Source: Prevotella sp. UBA6429
GTDB taxonomy: Bacteria > Bacteroidota > Bacteroidia > Bacteroidales > Bacteroidaceae
Direction: 5' to 3'
NCBI GenBank assembly: GCA_002437285.1
Contig: DJOV01000084.1
Coordinates: 1-26,861 of the forward strand
DNA: 26,861 nt
The position numbers and the translations under genes are program-made. Below are positions 8,814 through 16,774 of the stretch, one piece after another. The notes below the pieces were generated by a model. That model made no database searches. It was not told where the DNA came from and saw only the letters and a program-made list of their open reading frames with translations. Position 1 is the stretch's first letter, and every line of letters begins with the position of its first letter.

Positions 8814-9557
8814 TTATCGGGTGAGCCTTCTCGGCCTTTCCGACTTTCGTAGTGCATGGAGCTTGTTGAGCGTCCAGGCGTAGGCTTGTGCGGTGCGAGT
8901 GTCCATGTGGTCGAAGTGACCGCCTTCGTTCCATTGGAGCGTGGTGTTGTCGGGGCCGAGTTGTTGTTCCAACAATTGCTGTTCGAAGCGGATGTTGGCG
9001 CCCACGCGGGACATGGACACATTGCGCACGTGTTCCTCTTTGCGCCCCAGACTCATGTAAACCACTTGAGATTGGGTGGGGTGCGACCTGGCGTAAGCTT
9101 GCCAGTCGCGAATCCATACCGAAGGTGAGGTCGCCGCTATGCCTTGGAATGCGTTGGATAGGGTGGAGGCCCACAGCGAGAACAGGCCCGCCAAAGAGTA
9201 GCCGCCCAGCACGGCGGGCATGTCGTCAGCCGCGGCGTACAAGTCGCCCAGCAGACTGTTTACGCGAGGCAGCAGCTCGTCGGTGATGAACCGGAGCGTC
9301 TCCGCTGCGTGCTGGCCCACCTCCTCGCGGCGCGAGATGGCGTCGTCGTGCCACGGCGTCAGTTGCAGGTGCCAGTCTTCTATCTTGAAGGCTGCCATGG
9401 CGAAGGGACGGCCCGTGTGCCGGGTAATCAGTGAGACCTCGTGGCCGATGGTCGCCATCTCCTTCCGCTCGAGCGGTTGGATGAGGAGGGCCTCAGGCTG
9501 TCCGCAGATATAAAGGTCCACGGGGATGCTGAGGTCGTCAAGTCTTGTGGTTTTCAT
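8814..9557 (-). CDS. Alpha/beta-hydrolase esterase (esterase D / enterochelin esterase-like)
   Basis: A 247-residue alpha/beta hydrolase. The nucleophile elbow is GGYSLAG (118-124, Ser121) and a catalytic-type histidine lies in EGGHF (His214); the acid residue is not clear to me. There is no signal peptide, so it should act in the cytoplasm. The fold and the motif TSPSVWIRDW resemble the putative-esterase family that includes esterase D and the enterochelin esterases; the substrate is unknown. The ATG at 9557 overlaps the stop of the upstream fusion gene by 4 nt (ATGA), a sign of translational coupling, and was preferred over an in-frame start 17 codons upstream inside that gene. Confidence 0.8.
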   Translation of the reverse strand: MKTTRLDDLSIPVDLYICGQPEALLIQPLERKEMATIGHEVSLITRHTGRPFAMAAFKIEDWHLQLTPWHDDAISRREEVGQHAAETLRFITDELLPRVNSLLGDLYAAADDMPAVLGGYSLAGLFSLWASTLSNAFQGIAATSPSVWIRDWQAYARSHPTQSQVVYMSLGRKEEHVRNVSMSRVGANIRFEQQLLEQQLGPDNTTLQWNEGGHFDHMDTRTAQAYAWTLNKLHALRKSERPRRLTR

Positions 9558-10699
9558 TCCTTGATGACGATATTTCCTTGTGATAATGCTCGTTTTTGGC
9601 TGCTGCACCCGTCGATGTGGTCATTGATGATGCCGATGCTCTGGAGGTGAGAGTAGATGATGGTGGAACCCACATATTGGAAGCCACGCTTCTTCATGTC
9701 TTTGGCCACCATGTCAGACAGTTCGTTGCGTGTGCACCAGGTCTCTTGGTGACTGGGATAGATCCAAGTCTGGCCGTTTGTGAAGTGCCAGATGTACCTG
9801 TCAAAGCTCCCGAATTCTTGTGCGACCTTCAGGAAAGCCTTGGCATTGTTGACCATGGCTCGCACCTTGCGTGGCGAGCGTATCATGCCTTCTGTCGCAA
9901 GGATGCGCAGGATATCTTCCTCCGTGAATGTCGCCACCTGCTTGGGGTCAAAGCCAGCAAAGCACTGGCGGAACACCTCGCGGCGCTCAAGCATCATCAG
10001 CCAAGACAATCCACACGACATCGACTCCAGCAGGAGCAACTCGAAGTGACGTCGCTCGTCGTGGACGGGTACGCCCCATTCCTCATCATGATACTTCTCA
10101 AGCAGCTTGTTGCCGATGGCCCATGGGCAACGTTGCGGATATTGCAGGTGTTTCATCTCGTGTCCGCCCCATGTGTTTGTGCCCACAAGGCGGAAACCCA
10201 ACGACAGGTACAGCCGTTCGGCCCAAGGATGAGTCAGGTCGACCAGCAGGCCGACAGGTTGCCGTGTGCCATGTCGCCTGATCATCTCATATAGCAAGGC
10301 TGTGGCGATGCCCTGTTTCCTGTATTCAGACTTTACGGCCAGCGAGTCAATGTAGTATTCGCCTGCTTGCGTCTCGTCGGTCATGCCGGAGAAATCGCCG
10401 TCCAGCTGCTCCTTGGCGGCTTGCACAAACGCCTTGCGCAATGCGTGCAACTGGCCGCCGTCGTAAGCCGTGACGAGACCCGCAATGTCGCCTTTGGCCG
10501 TTTGGGCCACAAGCGTGTTGCGGTAACAGTATTGGCTGTCCTCTCGTTTCACCAGACCGGTCATCATCGCATGAAAGTCTTCCAGCGTATGGTCGGGTCC
10601 GGCAAAATACTGACAGCAGTCTTCGTCCATGGCCATCATGATCAGCGAGGCGATGCTTGCGGCCTGGTCGGGTGTGGCTTGTCGGATCTTGTATTTCAT
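9554..10699 (-). CDS. Fusion of GNAT N-acetyltransferase and DNA-3-methyladenine glycosylase I
   Basis: One 381-residue frame holding two full domains. Residues about 2-180 are a GNAT acetyltransferase: an N-terminal IRQATPDQA strand/helix, EYYIDSLAVKSEYRKQGIATALL (114-136) with the acetyl-CoA loop YRKQGIA, and a final ERLYLSLGFRLVGT. Residues about 190-370 are a Tag-type 3-methyladenine DNA glycosylase. The zinc ligands are Cys191 (RCPW), His204 (YHDEEWG), His361 and Cys365 (NDHIDGC), catalytic Glu225 lies in LLLESMSCGLSW, and KKRGFQYVGSTIIYS follows. All key Tag residues are present, so excision of N3-methyladenine is likely. The GNAT substrate is unknown. The ATG at 10699 is preferred to a TTG nine codons upstream. 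There is no frameshift at the junction (about residue 185), so it is a real fusion in this sequence. Confidence 0.88.
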   Translation of the reverse strand: MKYKIRQATPDQAASIASLIMMAMDEDCCQYFAGPDHTLEDFHAMMTGLVKREDSQYCYRNTLVAQTAKGDIAGLVTAYDGGQLHALRKAFVQAAKEQLDGDFSGMTDETQAGEYYIDSLAVKSEYRKQGIATALLYEMIRRHGTRQPVGLLVDLTHPWAERLYLSLGFRLVGTNTWGGHEMKHLQYPQRCPWAIGNKLLEKYHDEEWGVPVHDERRHFELLLLESMSCGLSWLMMLERREVFRQCFAGFDPKQVATFTEEDILRILATEGMIRSPRKVRAMVNNAKAFLKVAQEFGSFDRYIWHFTNGQTWIYPSHQETWCTRNELSDMVAKDMKKRGFQYVGSTIIYSHLQSIGIINDHIDGCSSQKRALSQGNIVIKE

Positions 10700-10798
10700 G
10701 GTTGTTTGAAGGGACAATGTCGTCAAGGCGGAGCAAAAAAGTCGCGGGATATGACTTTTGGCATGGTACGCCTTGGATAAACAAGATGCCTACTTTGA

Positions 10799-11593
10799 TT
10801 AATAAGAGGCAGTGCAGGGGATGCCCAAATCCATCACGCGGTCGCGTATGCTGTCGAGCTCCTCATGAGAGGCCTTGCGCAGGTCGTGGTCGGGTGTCTC
10901 TCGGTCAATGGTGTAGACCATCACCTCTTGCGGGGCGATGCTATTCACGGCTTCCAACCATGGTTCCACATAGCGGTCGCCCGTGTTGTCCACCGACACC
11001 TTCTCTCCATTCGAGTTGTAAGTGTCGCCCTTCATGAACATGGTCTGAATGATGATGTGACCATTGAAAAGTTTCATGTTCTCAATGACTTTCCGTACGT
11101 CATAGCTCGGTTGGGTGGGACGGTCCACAGCATGGATGTAGTCGGGGTCCACCGTGTCAAGTTTCAGGATGTTGTTGTCCACCTTCATCAAGGCGCGCCT
11201 TGTCTCCTCGTGACCGATGAATGTGGAGTTGCTTAGCACGCTGATTTTGGCACCAGGGCACCATTTGTTCCGTAGTTTGATGGTGTCATCTATGATTCCC
11301 GGGAAGTGGGGGTTGCTGGTCGGCTCCCCGTTTCCGGCAAATGTCAGCACGTCGGGATGTTCGCCGTCATGGTGCATCTTGATGAGCTGTCGTTCCAAGG
11401 CATCGGCCACTTCCTGCCGTGAGGGGTGGTGTGTGCGTGTGCGACGGTCACAATTGAAGCCGCACTCGCAGTAGATGCAATCAAACGTGCAAACCTTTCC
11501 GTCGGCTGGCATGAGATTGATGCCCAAGCTCAGCCCCAACCGTCGGCTGTGTATGGGGCCATAGATGGGACTTGGATAAATGATTGTGCTCAT
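10799..11593 (-). CDS. Radical SAM protein (COG0731-like)
   Basis: A 264-residue radical S-adenosylmethionine protein. The 4Fe-4S motif CxxxCxxC is C35/C39/C42 in VCTFDCIYCECGFNC, with two more cysteines close by (C44, C48). TFAGNGEPTSNPHF is the typical glycine-rich SAM-binding strand (GGE-like motif), and KLDTVDPDYIHAVDRPT fits the later core. It resembles the Fe-S oxidoreductases of COG0731, the group related to wyosine-synthesis enzymes; the reaction is unknown. The start at 11593 was chosen because the family begins just before YGPIHSRRLG. An in-frame ATG at 11749 would add 52 residues of unrelated sequence and falls in the presumed transcription start region. It is the first gene of a minus-strand group with the glycosylase fusion 99 nt downstream. 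Confidence 0.83.
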   Translation of the reverse strand: MSTIIYPSPIYGPIHSRRLGLSLGINLMPADGKVCTFDCIYCECGFNCDRRTRTHHPSRQEVADALERQLIKMHHDGEHPDVLTFAGNGEPTSNPHFPGIIDDTIKLRNKWCPGAKISVLSNSTFIGHEETRRALMKVDNNILKLDTVDPDYIHAVDRPTQPSYDVRKVIENMKLFNGHIIIQTMFMKGDTYNSNGEKVSVDNTGDRYVEPWLEAVNSIAPQEVMVYTIDRETPDHDLRKASHEELDSIRDRVMDLGIPCTASY

Positions 11594-11750
11594 AATGCTT
11601 CCTTTTTTATGTTGTGTTCTATGTTTGGCAAATGGCAAGCACCACATGACCGCTGAGACAGTGCCATTCCCTTCTCTTGGTGGAGATGTTGTTCTTCGCT
11701 TGTAGAGGCTGACAGGCATGCGCTTGCAGTGTGCTGCCACAATGGTCATG

Positions 11751-11758
11751 CAAAGTTA
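11751..11758 (-). promoter_or_regulatory. -7 element for the radical SAM operon
   Basis: Reads TAACTTTG followed by C on the minus strand, a good TAnnTTTG match, without a -33 TTTG at the usual distance. The start would be near 11745, leaving a leader of about 150 nt before the radical SAM start codon. The rest of the 271-bp gap (11594-11864) holds the facing ftsX promoter and a direct repeat CGTTAA at 11781-11786 and 11791-11796. Confidence 0.45.
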
Positions 11759-11823
11759 CGGATAATTATCAGATGACAGACGTTAATGCACGTTAAACTC
11801 TCGTGATTGTGACTTTTTTTTTG

Positions 11824-11831
11824 TTACTTTG
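11824..11831 (+). promoter_or_regulatory. -7 element for the ftsX operon
   Basis: TTACTTTG followed by CAC, one base from TAnnTTTG and preceded by a T-rich run. Transcription would begin near 11837, about 28 nt before the ATG at 11865. No clear -33 TTTG. Confidence 0.5.
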
Positions 11832-11864
11832 CACGCAAATTTGGGTTATTATAGCCATTTCGAA

Positions 11865-12749
11865 ATGGGACATAAACGTAAAAAGACCAACGGGCGCTCA
11901 GGCCGCCTGCAGTCGGTCACGCTCTGTATCAGCACCGCCTTGGTGCTCATCCTGTTAGGGTTAGTTGTCTTCTCCACGCTTTTGGGGCGCAACTTGTCAT
12001 CGTATGTCAAGGAGAACTTGGTGGTCACCATGATGCTTGAACAAGACATGACTGACACCGAGGCGCAGACCATGTGCCGCGGACTTGCCAAGCGACCTTA
12101 CATCAAGAGCATCAATTTCATCAGCAAGACGCAGGCTTTGAAGGACGCCACCAAGGAGATGGGCACCGACCCCTCTGAGTTTACCGATGGTGTCAACCCC
12201 ATGCCGTCGTCTGTTGACCTGACGTTGAAGAGTGAATATGCCAACAACGACTCCTTGAAATGGATATCCAAAGAGTTGAAGCAATACCCTAAGGTCTCAG
12301 AGATCAATTATCAGCGCGACCTCGTTGATTCAGTCAACCGCAACCTGGCCAAGATTGGCCTGGTGCTGCTGATTTTGGCGGTGTTGCTCACTTTCGTGTC
12401 ATTCTCGCTGATCAACAACACTGTTCGGTTGGGAATCTACGCCCGCCGGTTCTCCATCCACACCATGAAACTGGTAGGTGCCTCTTGGGGCTTCATCCGA
12501 TGGCCATTCCTCAGGCGAGCCGTCCTGACAGGTATGTTGGCTGCCTTCTTGGCTTGCGCTGTGCTTGCCGGTGGTATGTACCTGCTCTACTGCTACGAGC
12601 CTGAAGTGCTGACCGTCATCTCATGGCGGGAAATGACCATCACGGGGGTTTCCGTGTTTCTCTTTGGCATCATCATCACTGCCTTGTGTGCCGGCATCTC
12701 CGTCAATAAGTTCTTGAAGATGAAAGCCGGAGAACTCTACAAGATTTAA
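11865..12749 (+). CDS. ftsX: Cell division protein FtsX
   Basis: The permease-like membrane subunit of the FtsEX complex, which at the division site couples ATP use by FtsE to activation of peptidoglycan hydrolases. The 294-residue product has the FtsX layout: a basic cytoplasmic start (MGHKRKK), TM1 about 17-39, an extracytoplasmic domain of about 120 residues (44-160), then TM2 163-183, TM3 218-243 and TM4 257-278. The signature NNTVRLGIYARRFSIHTMKL lies at 184-203, after TM2. The ATG at 11865 was chosen; an earlier in-frame TTG lies inside the promoter. ftsE is not adjacent, as I recall is common in Bacteroidetes. First gene of a six-gene plus-strand group. Confidence 0.92.
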   Translation: MGHKRKKTNGRSGRLQSVTLCISTALVLILLGLVVFSTLLGRNLSSYVKENLVVTMMLEQDMTDTEAQTMCRGLAKRPYIKSINFISKTQALKDATKEMGTDPSEFTDGVNPMPSSVDLTLKSEYANNDSLKWISKELKQYPKVSEINYQRDLVDSVNRNLAKIGLVLLILAVLLTFVSFSLINNTVRLGIYARRFSIHTMKLVGASWGFIRWPFLRRAVLTGMLAAFLACAVLAGGMYLLYCYEPEVLTVISWREMTITGVSVFLFGIIITALCAGISVNKFLKMKAGELYKI

Positions 12750-12794
12750 AACATTCCTAATATAATCATTCAATAGCAAAGTTGATATTCTGAT

Positions 12795-13064
12795 ATGGAT
12801 AGAAGAAATTTAGCATTTGACCGCACCAACTTCATTCTGTTGGCCATTGGTTTTGCCGTGGTGGTCCTTGGTTTCATCTTGATGAGTGGTTCCTCATCCA
12901 CTGAGCAAACGTTCAATCCTGACATCTTCAGTGTGCGCCGCATCAAGGTGGCTCCTGTGGTTTGCTTCATCGGGTTTGTCTCGATGATCTATGCCGTCAT
13001 CCGTAAGCCCAAGGACAAGAACACTGACCTGACTTTCACCAACGAAGCAAAGGAGGACAAATAG
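12795..13064 (+). CDS. DUF3098 family small membrane protein
   Basis: An 89-residue protein with two predicted membrane helices (about 12-30 and 51-69). A conserved-looking loop lies between them (NPDIFSVRRIKVAPVVC), and the tail is charged. The length, the FNPDIFSxRR loop and the position between ftsX and uppP fit DUF3098, a Bacteroidetes family of unknown function. It lies 45 nt after ftsX and ends 3 nt before uppP, so it is surely co-transcribed with uppP and may act with FtsX or UppP at the envelope. That role is inference from context only. Confidence 0.8.
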   Translation: MDRRNLAFDRTNFILLAIGFAVVVLGFILMSGSSSTEQTFNPDIFSVRRIKVAPVVCFIGFVSMIYAVIRKPKDKNTDLTFTNEAKEDK

Positions 13065-13067
13065 GGT

Positions 13068-13871
13068 ATGAACGATTTGCAAGCATTCATCCTGGGCGTG
13101 GTCCAGGGCCTCACCGAGTATCTTCCTGTCAGCAGCAGCGGCCACCTCTCCATCATGTCTTCATTTATGGATGTGGACGGAGCTGACAACCTTGCTTTCA
13201 CTGTTGCCGTTCACGTGGCCACGGTGTTGAGTACGCTGGTCATTTTCTGGAAACAGATTGTGTGGATCTTCCGCGACCTCTTTAAGTTCTCGTGGAATGA
13301 GGGCACTCGCTATGCTGCGCTCATTGTCGTATCGATGATTCCCGTGGGCATCGTCGGTGTGTTCTTTAAGGATAAGGTGGAGGAAGTCTTCGGCTCAGGC
13401 CTGTTCATTGTCGGACTGATGTTGCTGGTGACGGCAGCCTTGCTCACGTTCTCCTATTTTGCAAAACCCAGGCAGAAGGAGAAAATCAGCTTGAAAGACG
13501 CCTTCGTCATTGGCTTGGCCCAGGCTGTGGCTGTCATGCCCGGTCTCTCTCGTTCTGGAAGCACCATCGCCACCGGATTGCTTCTTGGCGACAAGAAGGA
13601 GAAACTGGCGCAGTTCTCCTTTCTCATGGTCATTCCTCCCATCTTGGGCGAGGCTTTGCTTGACACCATCAAGATGATGAAGGGCGGCGTGAGCACTGTG
13701 ATGGGAGACATTCCCATGTCGGCGTTGGCCATAGGTTTTGTCACGGCTTTCGTCTTTGGTTGCTTGGCCTGCCGCTGGATGGTCAACATTGTGAAGCGTG
13801 GCAAGCTTGTCTACTTCGCCGTTTACTGCGCTGTGGTAGGTGCGGCCACCCTTGTGGTCAGTCTCCTTTAA
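13068..13871 (+). CDS. uppP: Undecaprenyl-diphosphatase (UppP/BacA)
   Basis: The integral membrane phosphatase that turns undecaprenyl pyrophosphate into the monophosphate carrier lipid for peptidoglycan and other envelope glycans; its overexpression gives bacitracin resistance in known cases. The 267-residue polytopic protein has both signature motifs: LTEYLPVSSSGHLS (residues 16-29) and MPGLSRSGSTIATGLL (about 155-170). Length matches the family (265-275). It starts 3 nt after the DUF3098 stop. truB follows after 26 nt. Confidence 0.96.
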   Translation: MNDLQAFILGVVQGLTEYLPVSSSGHLSIMSSFMDVDGADNLAFTVAVHVATVLSTLVIFWKQIVWIFRDLFKFSWNEGTRYAALIVVSMIPVGIVGVFFKDKVEEVFGSGLFIVGLMLLVTAALLTFSYFAKPRQKEKISLKDAFVIGLAQAVAVMPGLSRSGSTIATGLLLGDKKEKLAQFSFLMVIPPILGEALLDTIKMMKGGVSTVMGDIPMSALAIGFVTAFVFGCLACRWMVNIVKRGKLVYFAVYCAVVGAATLVVSLL

Positions 13872-13897
13872 GCTGCTGGCCTTTTCATCGTTAGCCC

Positions 13898-14614
13898 ATG
13901 GATTTCATCAAAGGTGAGATTTTGGCCATTGACAAGCCTTACCGCATGTCGAGCTTCGGCGCTTTGGCGCACATTCGCTATTTGCTTTCACACTATCTGG
14001 GGCAAAAGGTGAAGGTGGGGCATGCCGGAACGCTCGATCCCCTGGCCACAGGCGTGCTCATCCTCTGCACGGGTCGTTGCACCAAGCGCATCGAAGAGTT
14101 GCAGAGCCACACCAAGGAATATACCGCCACGTTGCAGTTGGGTGCCACGACCGACAGTTATGACCGTGAGCACACGGTGAACCACACCTATCCCTGGCGT
14201 CATGTCACACGTGACTTGGTGCTCAAGACACTTCCGCAGTTTGTGGGTGACATTGACCAGGTGCCTCCCACTTACAGTGCTTGCAAGGTGGAGGGGACAC
14301 GAGCCTATCAGCTTCGCCGCAATGGAGAGGCGGTGGCGTTGAAGCCCAAACACATCCATATCGATGAGATAGAACTCACCGAGTTTGATGCCGAACGACA
14401 TCGCATATCCATTCGAGTGGTCTGTGGCAAGGGCACCTACATCCGCGCCCTGGCGCGCGATTTGGGCCGTGCGTTGGGCAGCGGAGCTTATCTCACCGAT
14501 TTGCGGCGCACCCGCGTGGGCGATTACAGCATTGCCGATTGTGTCGATTTCGATCACTTCAGTGAGTGGCTGGCCCAACAAGACGTAGTCAAGCCTCCCC
14601 AGGAGGAAAGCTAA
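13898..14614 (+). CDS. truB: tRNA pseudouridine(55) synthase TruB
   Basis: Converts uridine 55 of the T-psi-C loop of tRNAs to pseudouridine. Catalytic Asp47 lies in GHAGTLDPLATGVL, and motif KEYTATLQLGATTDSYD and the RNA-binding QVPPTYSACKVEGTRAYQLR follow. The C-terminal half has VCGKGTYIRALARDLG, and LRRTRVGDYSI ends the core. At 238 residues it is shorter than the roughly 310-residue E. coli enzyme because the C-terminal PUA-like domain is missing, which is usual for the short form. The ATG at 13898 is 26 nt behind uppP. Confidence 0.95.
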   Translation: MDFIKGEILAIDKPYRMSSFGALAHIRYLLSHYLGQKVKVGHAGTLDPLATGVLILCTGRCTKRIEELQSHTKEYTATLQLGATTDSYDREHTVNHTYPWRHVTRDLVLKTLPQFVGDIDQVPPTYSACKVEGTRAYQLRRNGEAVALKPKHIHIDEIELTEFDAERHRISIRVVCGKGTYIRALARDLGRALGSGAYLTDLRRTRVGDYSIADCVDFDHFSEWLAQQDVVKPPQEES

Positions 14615-14637
14615 AGCGAGTCGGCAGAAATCAACAG

Positions 14638-14651
14638 GCAGGTTCGCCTGC
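14638..14651 (+). other. UUCG-tetraloop hairpin in the truB-queA spacer
   Basis: GCAGG-TTCG-CCTGC forms a 5-bp stem closed by a UUCG-type loop, plus a possible outer G-U pair. No U-tract follows, so it is not a standard terminator. In the 135-bp spacer it may be an RNA-stability or processing element that adjusts queA and folK levels. The rest of the spacer (14652-14749) holds no clear -7 element. Confidence 0.5.
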
Positions 14652-14749
14652 TCAAATCACAAACAAGTCAAAAGGAAATGGCATCCGTGCACATCTCGTA
14701 GTATGGGTAGTGCAGAGCCACATTTATTGAGTTCAAACTTCAAGGAAAT

Positions 14750-15943
14750 ATGAAACTGTCACAATTCAGGTTTAAGTTGCCCCAAGAGCAAATAGCCCTT
14801 TATCCGCATAGTCTGGTACGTGAGTTTACCAACGATGACGGCTCCAAGGAGTCGTTCCGCATCACGCGTCGCGACGAGGCTCGCATGATGGTGTTGCACC
14901 GCACGACGGGCGAGATAGAGATGTTTAAGAAGGACGAGAAGGGAAATCCCATAGAGGGCGAGTACATTGAGTTTCGCGACATTCTCAACTATTTTGACGA
15001 GGGCGACACGTTCATCATGAACGACACCAAAGTCTTCCCCGCCCGTCTCTACGGGACCAAGGAGAAGACCGACGCCAAGATAGAGGTGTTTGTCCTCCGC
15101 GAGCTCAATGAGGAGACACACCTGTGGGATGTGCTCGTTGAGCCAGCCCGCAAGATCCGCATTGGCAACAAACTCTTCTTCGACGAGGTGGGCACCATGG
15201 TGGCCGAAGTTTATGACAACACCACCAGTCGTGGCCGCTCGTTGCGTTTCCTTTATGACTGTTCTCACGAGCAATTCAAGAAGGACCTGTTCTCTTTGGG
15301 TGAGATGCCACTTCCCGATTATGTCCTCAATGGTCGTCCAGAGGATCCCGCCATGCATGGCATGCACGTCCACTCCCATGCCACGGCTGATGATGTGGAT
15401 GATTTCCAGTGTGTTTTCGCCAAGAACGAAGGCGCAGTCACCGCTCCTGCCACAGGCCTGCATTTCAGTCGTGAGCTGATGAAGCGCATGGAAATCAAGG
15501 GCATCAATGCAGCTTACATCACCTTGCATTGCGGTCTTGGCAATTTCTCTCAGATTGAGGTGGAAGACTTGACCAAGCACAAGATGGACTCGGAGCAGAT
15601 GCTCATCACCAAGGAAGCTTGCGACATCGTGAACAAGACCAAACAAGAAGGACATCGCGTCTGCGCCATTGGCACGAGCGTTGTGAAGGCCACCGAGACC
15701 GCCGTCGGCACCGATGGCATGCTCAAGGAATATGATGGTTGGACCAGCAAGTTCATCTTCCCGCCCTATGATTTCGGCCTGGCCAGCAGTATGGTGGCCA
15801 ATTTCTATCATCCGGAATCGACGCTCATGATGTCTACAGCGGCCTTTGGCGGTTATGAGGCTGTGATGGAGTGCTACGACAAAGCCCTGAAGAATGGCTA
15901 TAAGTTCGGATGCTTTGGTGACACTCTGCTGATTGTCGATTAA
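14750..15943 (+). CDS. queA: S-adenosylmethionine:tRNA ribosyltransferase-isomerase QueA
   Basis: Transfers and isomerises the ribosyl part of SAM onto 7-aminomethyl-7-deazaguanine at tRNA position 34, making epoxyqueuosine. The start MKLSQFRFKLPQEQIALYP is the family opening. MNDTKVFPARLYG, SLGEMPLPDYV, APATGLHFSREL, HCGLGNFSQIEVED, CAIGTSVVKATE and FIFPPYDF are the known conserved blocks in order, and FGGYEAVMECYDKAL with KFGCFGDTLLI ends it. At 397 residues it is about 40 longer than the E. coli enzyme. The extra length sits between about residues 25 and 75 (charged, with FTNDDGSKESFRITRRDEA), which looks like a lineage insertion. folK follows after 39 nt. Confidence 0.95.
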   Translation: MKLSQFRFKLPQEQIALYPHSLVREFTNDDGSKESFRITRRDEARMMVLHRTTGEIEMFKKDEKGNPIEGEYIEFRDILNYFDEGDTFIMNDTKVFPARLYGTKEKTDAKIEVFVLRELNEETHLWDVLVEPARKIRIGNKLFFDEVGTMVAEVYDNTTSRGRSLRFLYDCSHEQFKKDLFSLGEMPLPDYVLNGRPEDPAMHGMHVHSHATADDVDDFQCVFAKNEGAVTAPATGLHFSRELMKRMEIKGINAAYITLHCGLGNFSQIEVEDLTKHKMDSEQMLITKEACDIVNKTKQEGHRVCAIGTSVVKATETAVGTDGMLKEYDGWTSKFIFPPYDFGLASSMVANFYHPESTLMMSTAAFGGYEAVMECYDKALKNGYKFGCFGDTLLIVD

Positions 15944-15982
15944 GTGGCAGCTGACCTGTTCTGAACCATCAAGACACTTGTC

Positions 15983-16396
15983 ATGCTTCACCATGTATAT
16001 TTCAGTCTCGGCTCCAACATCGGCAACCGCAAGCGACTGATCCGCGAAGCTATCGCCATGCTCAATGAGCGTGTTGGTGAAGTGGAGCGTCAGTCATCGC
16101 TGATGGAGACGGAACCGTGGGGCTTTGACTCGCCCAACAAGTTTATCAACGCCTGTGTCTGTTGTGTGACGACGCTTTCGCCGCGCCAGTTGTTGGCCAT
16201 CACCCAGCACATCGAGCGCGAGCTGGGGCGCACGCAGAAGACGCAGGACGGACAGTACCACGATCGGATCATCGACATTGACATCTTGCTTTATGACGAC
16301 ATTCATGTCAATGATCCCGATCTGGTCATTCCCCATCCCCACATGCGCGAGCGCGCTTTTGTCATGGAGCCGCTGCGTGAGATACTCGACGAGTAA
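15983..16396 (+). CDS. folK: HPPK: 2-amino-4-hydroxy-6-hydroxymethyldihydropteridine diphosphokinase
   Basis: Pyrophosphorylates 6-hydroxymethyl-7,8-dihydropterin in folate synthesis. The 137-residue single-domain form is slightly shorter than the 159-residue E. coli enzyme. Signatures present are YFSLGSNIGNRKRL, ETEPWGF, FINACV, and the magnesium/ATP motif DRIIDIDILLYDD (residues 94-106), followed by DLVIPHPHMRERAFVMEPL. Last gene of the ftsX-uppP-truB-queA-folK group, closed by the hairpin at 16422. Confidence 0.94.
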   Translation: MLHHVYFSLGSNIGNRKRLIREAIAMLNERVGEVERQSSLMETEPWGFDSPNKFINACVCCVTTLSPRQLLAITQHIERELGRTQKTQDGQYHDRIIDIDILLYDDIHVNDPDLVIPHPHMRERAFVMEPLREILDE

Positions 16397-16421
16397 CTAA
16401 GGCGCACGAGACCTTAAACAA

Positions 16422-16462
16422 ATGAGCCGCATCACCTTTGCAGGTAATGCGGCTCATTTTTT
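16422..16462. terminator. Bidirectional intrinsic terminator between folK and rpsO
   Basis: An 11-bp perfect stem, ATGAGCCGCAT (16422-16432) with ATGCGGCTCAT (16447-16457), followed by a T-run (16457-16462). Within the loop ACCT and AGGT can form a small inner stem. Read on the minus strand the stem is followed by TTGTTT, so it can also stop rpsO, whose stop codon is at 16505. Confidence 0.85.
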
Positions 16463-16504
16463 ATTTTCCTTTTGCGTTTGGCAAAGGGCTTTCGCCCGTT
16501 TGCT

Positions 16505-16774
16505 TTACTTACGCAGACCGAGGGCCTTCACGATGGCACGGTAGCGGTTGATGTCGCGCTCCTTCAGGTAAGTGAGCAGGCGACGACGCTTACCGACGAG
16601 CTGAGTCAGCGAACGAGTGGTCACGAAGTCCTTGTGGTTAGCCTTGACGTGCTCTGTCAGGTGCTTGATGCGATAGGTGAACAGGGCAATCTGGCTCTCT
16701 GCGGAACCTGTGTCGGTTGTTGACTTGCCATACTGGCCGAAGATCTCTTCCTTCTTCTGTGAGTTAAGATACAT
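16505..16774 (-). CDS. rpsO: 30S ribosomal protein S15
   Basis: A primary 16S rRNA-binding protein of the small subunit platform. The 89-residue length is exactly the usual one, and the start MYLNSQKKEEIFGQYG was chosen for that reason over an upstream in-frame ATG giving 101 residues. Conserved blocks are TDTGSAESQIALFTYRI, LTEHVKANHKDFVTTRSL, VGKRRRLLTYLKERD and YRAIVKALGLR. It lies alone, divergent from typA, with a leader of about 100 nt that folds and could be a site for S15 self-regulation. Confidence 0.97.
   Translation of the reverse strand: MYLNSQKKEEIFGQYGKSTTDTGSAESQIALFTYRIKHLTEHVKANHKDFVTTRSLTQLVGKRRRLLTYLKERDINRYRAIVKALGLRK

Noticed and set aside
9596..10294. 232-codon plus-strand frame opposite the GNAT-glycosylase fusion
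   Set aside because: Antisense shadow; the minus-strand frame carries all catalytic residues.
10724..10775. Inverted repeat CAAGGCG/CGCCTTG between the radical SAM gene and the fusion
   Set aside because: A 7-bp stem with a 38-nt loop and no T-run in the right place is too weak to call a terminator.
14759..15994. 411-codon minus-strand reading frame opposite queA
   Set aside because: Mirrors queA almost end to end, with no motif or promoter of its own.
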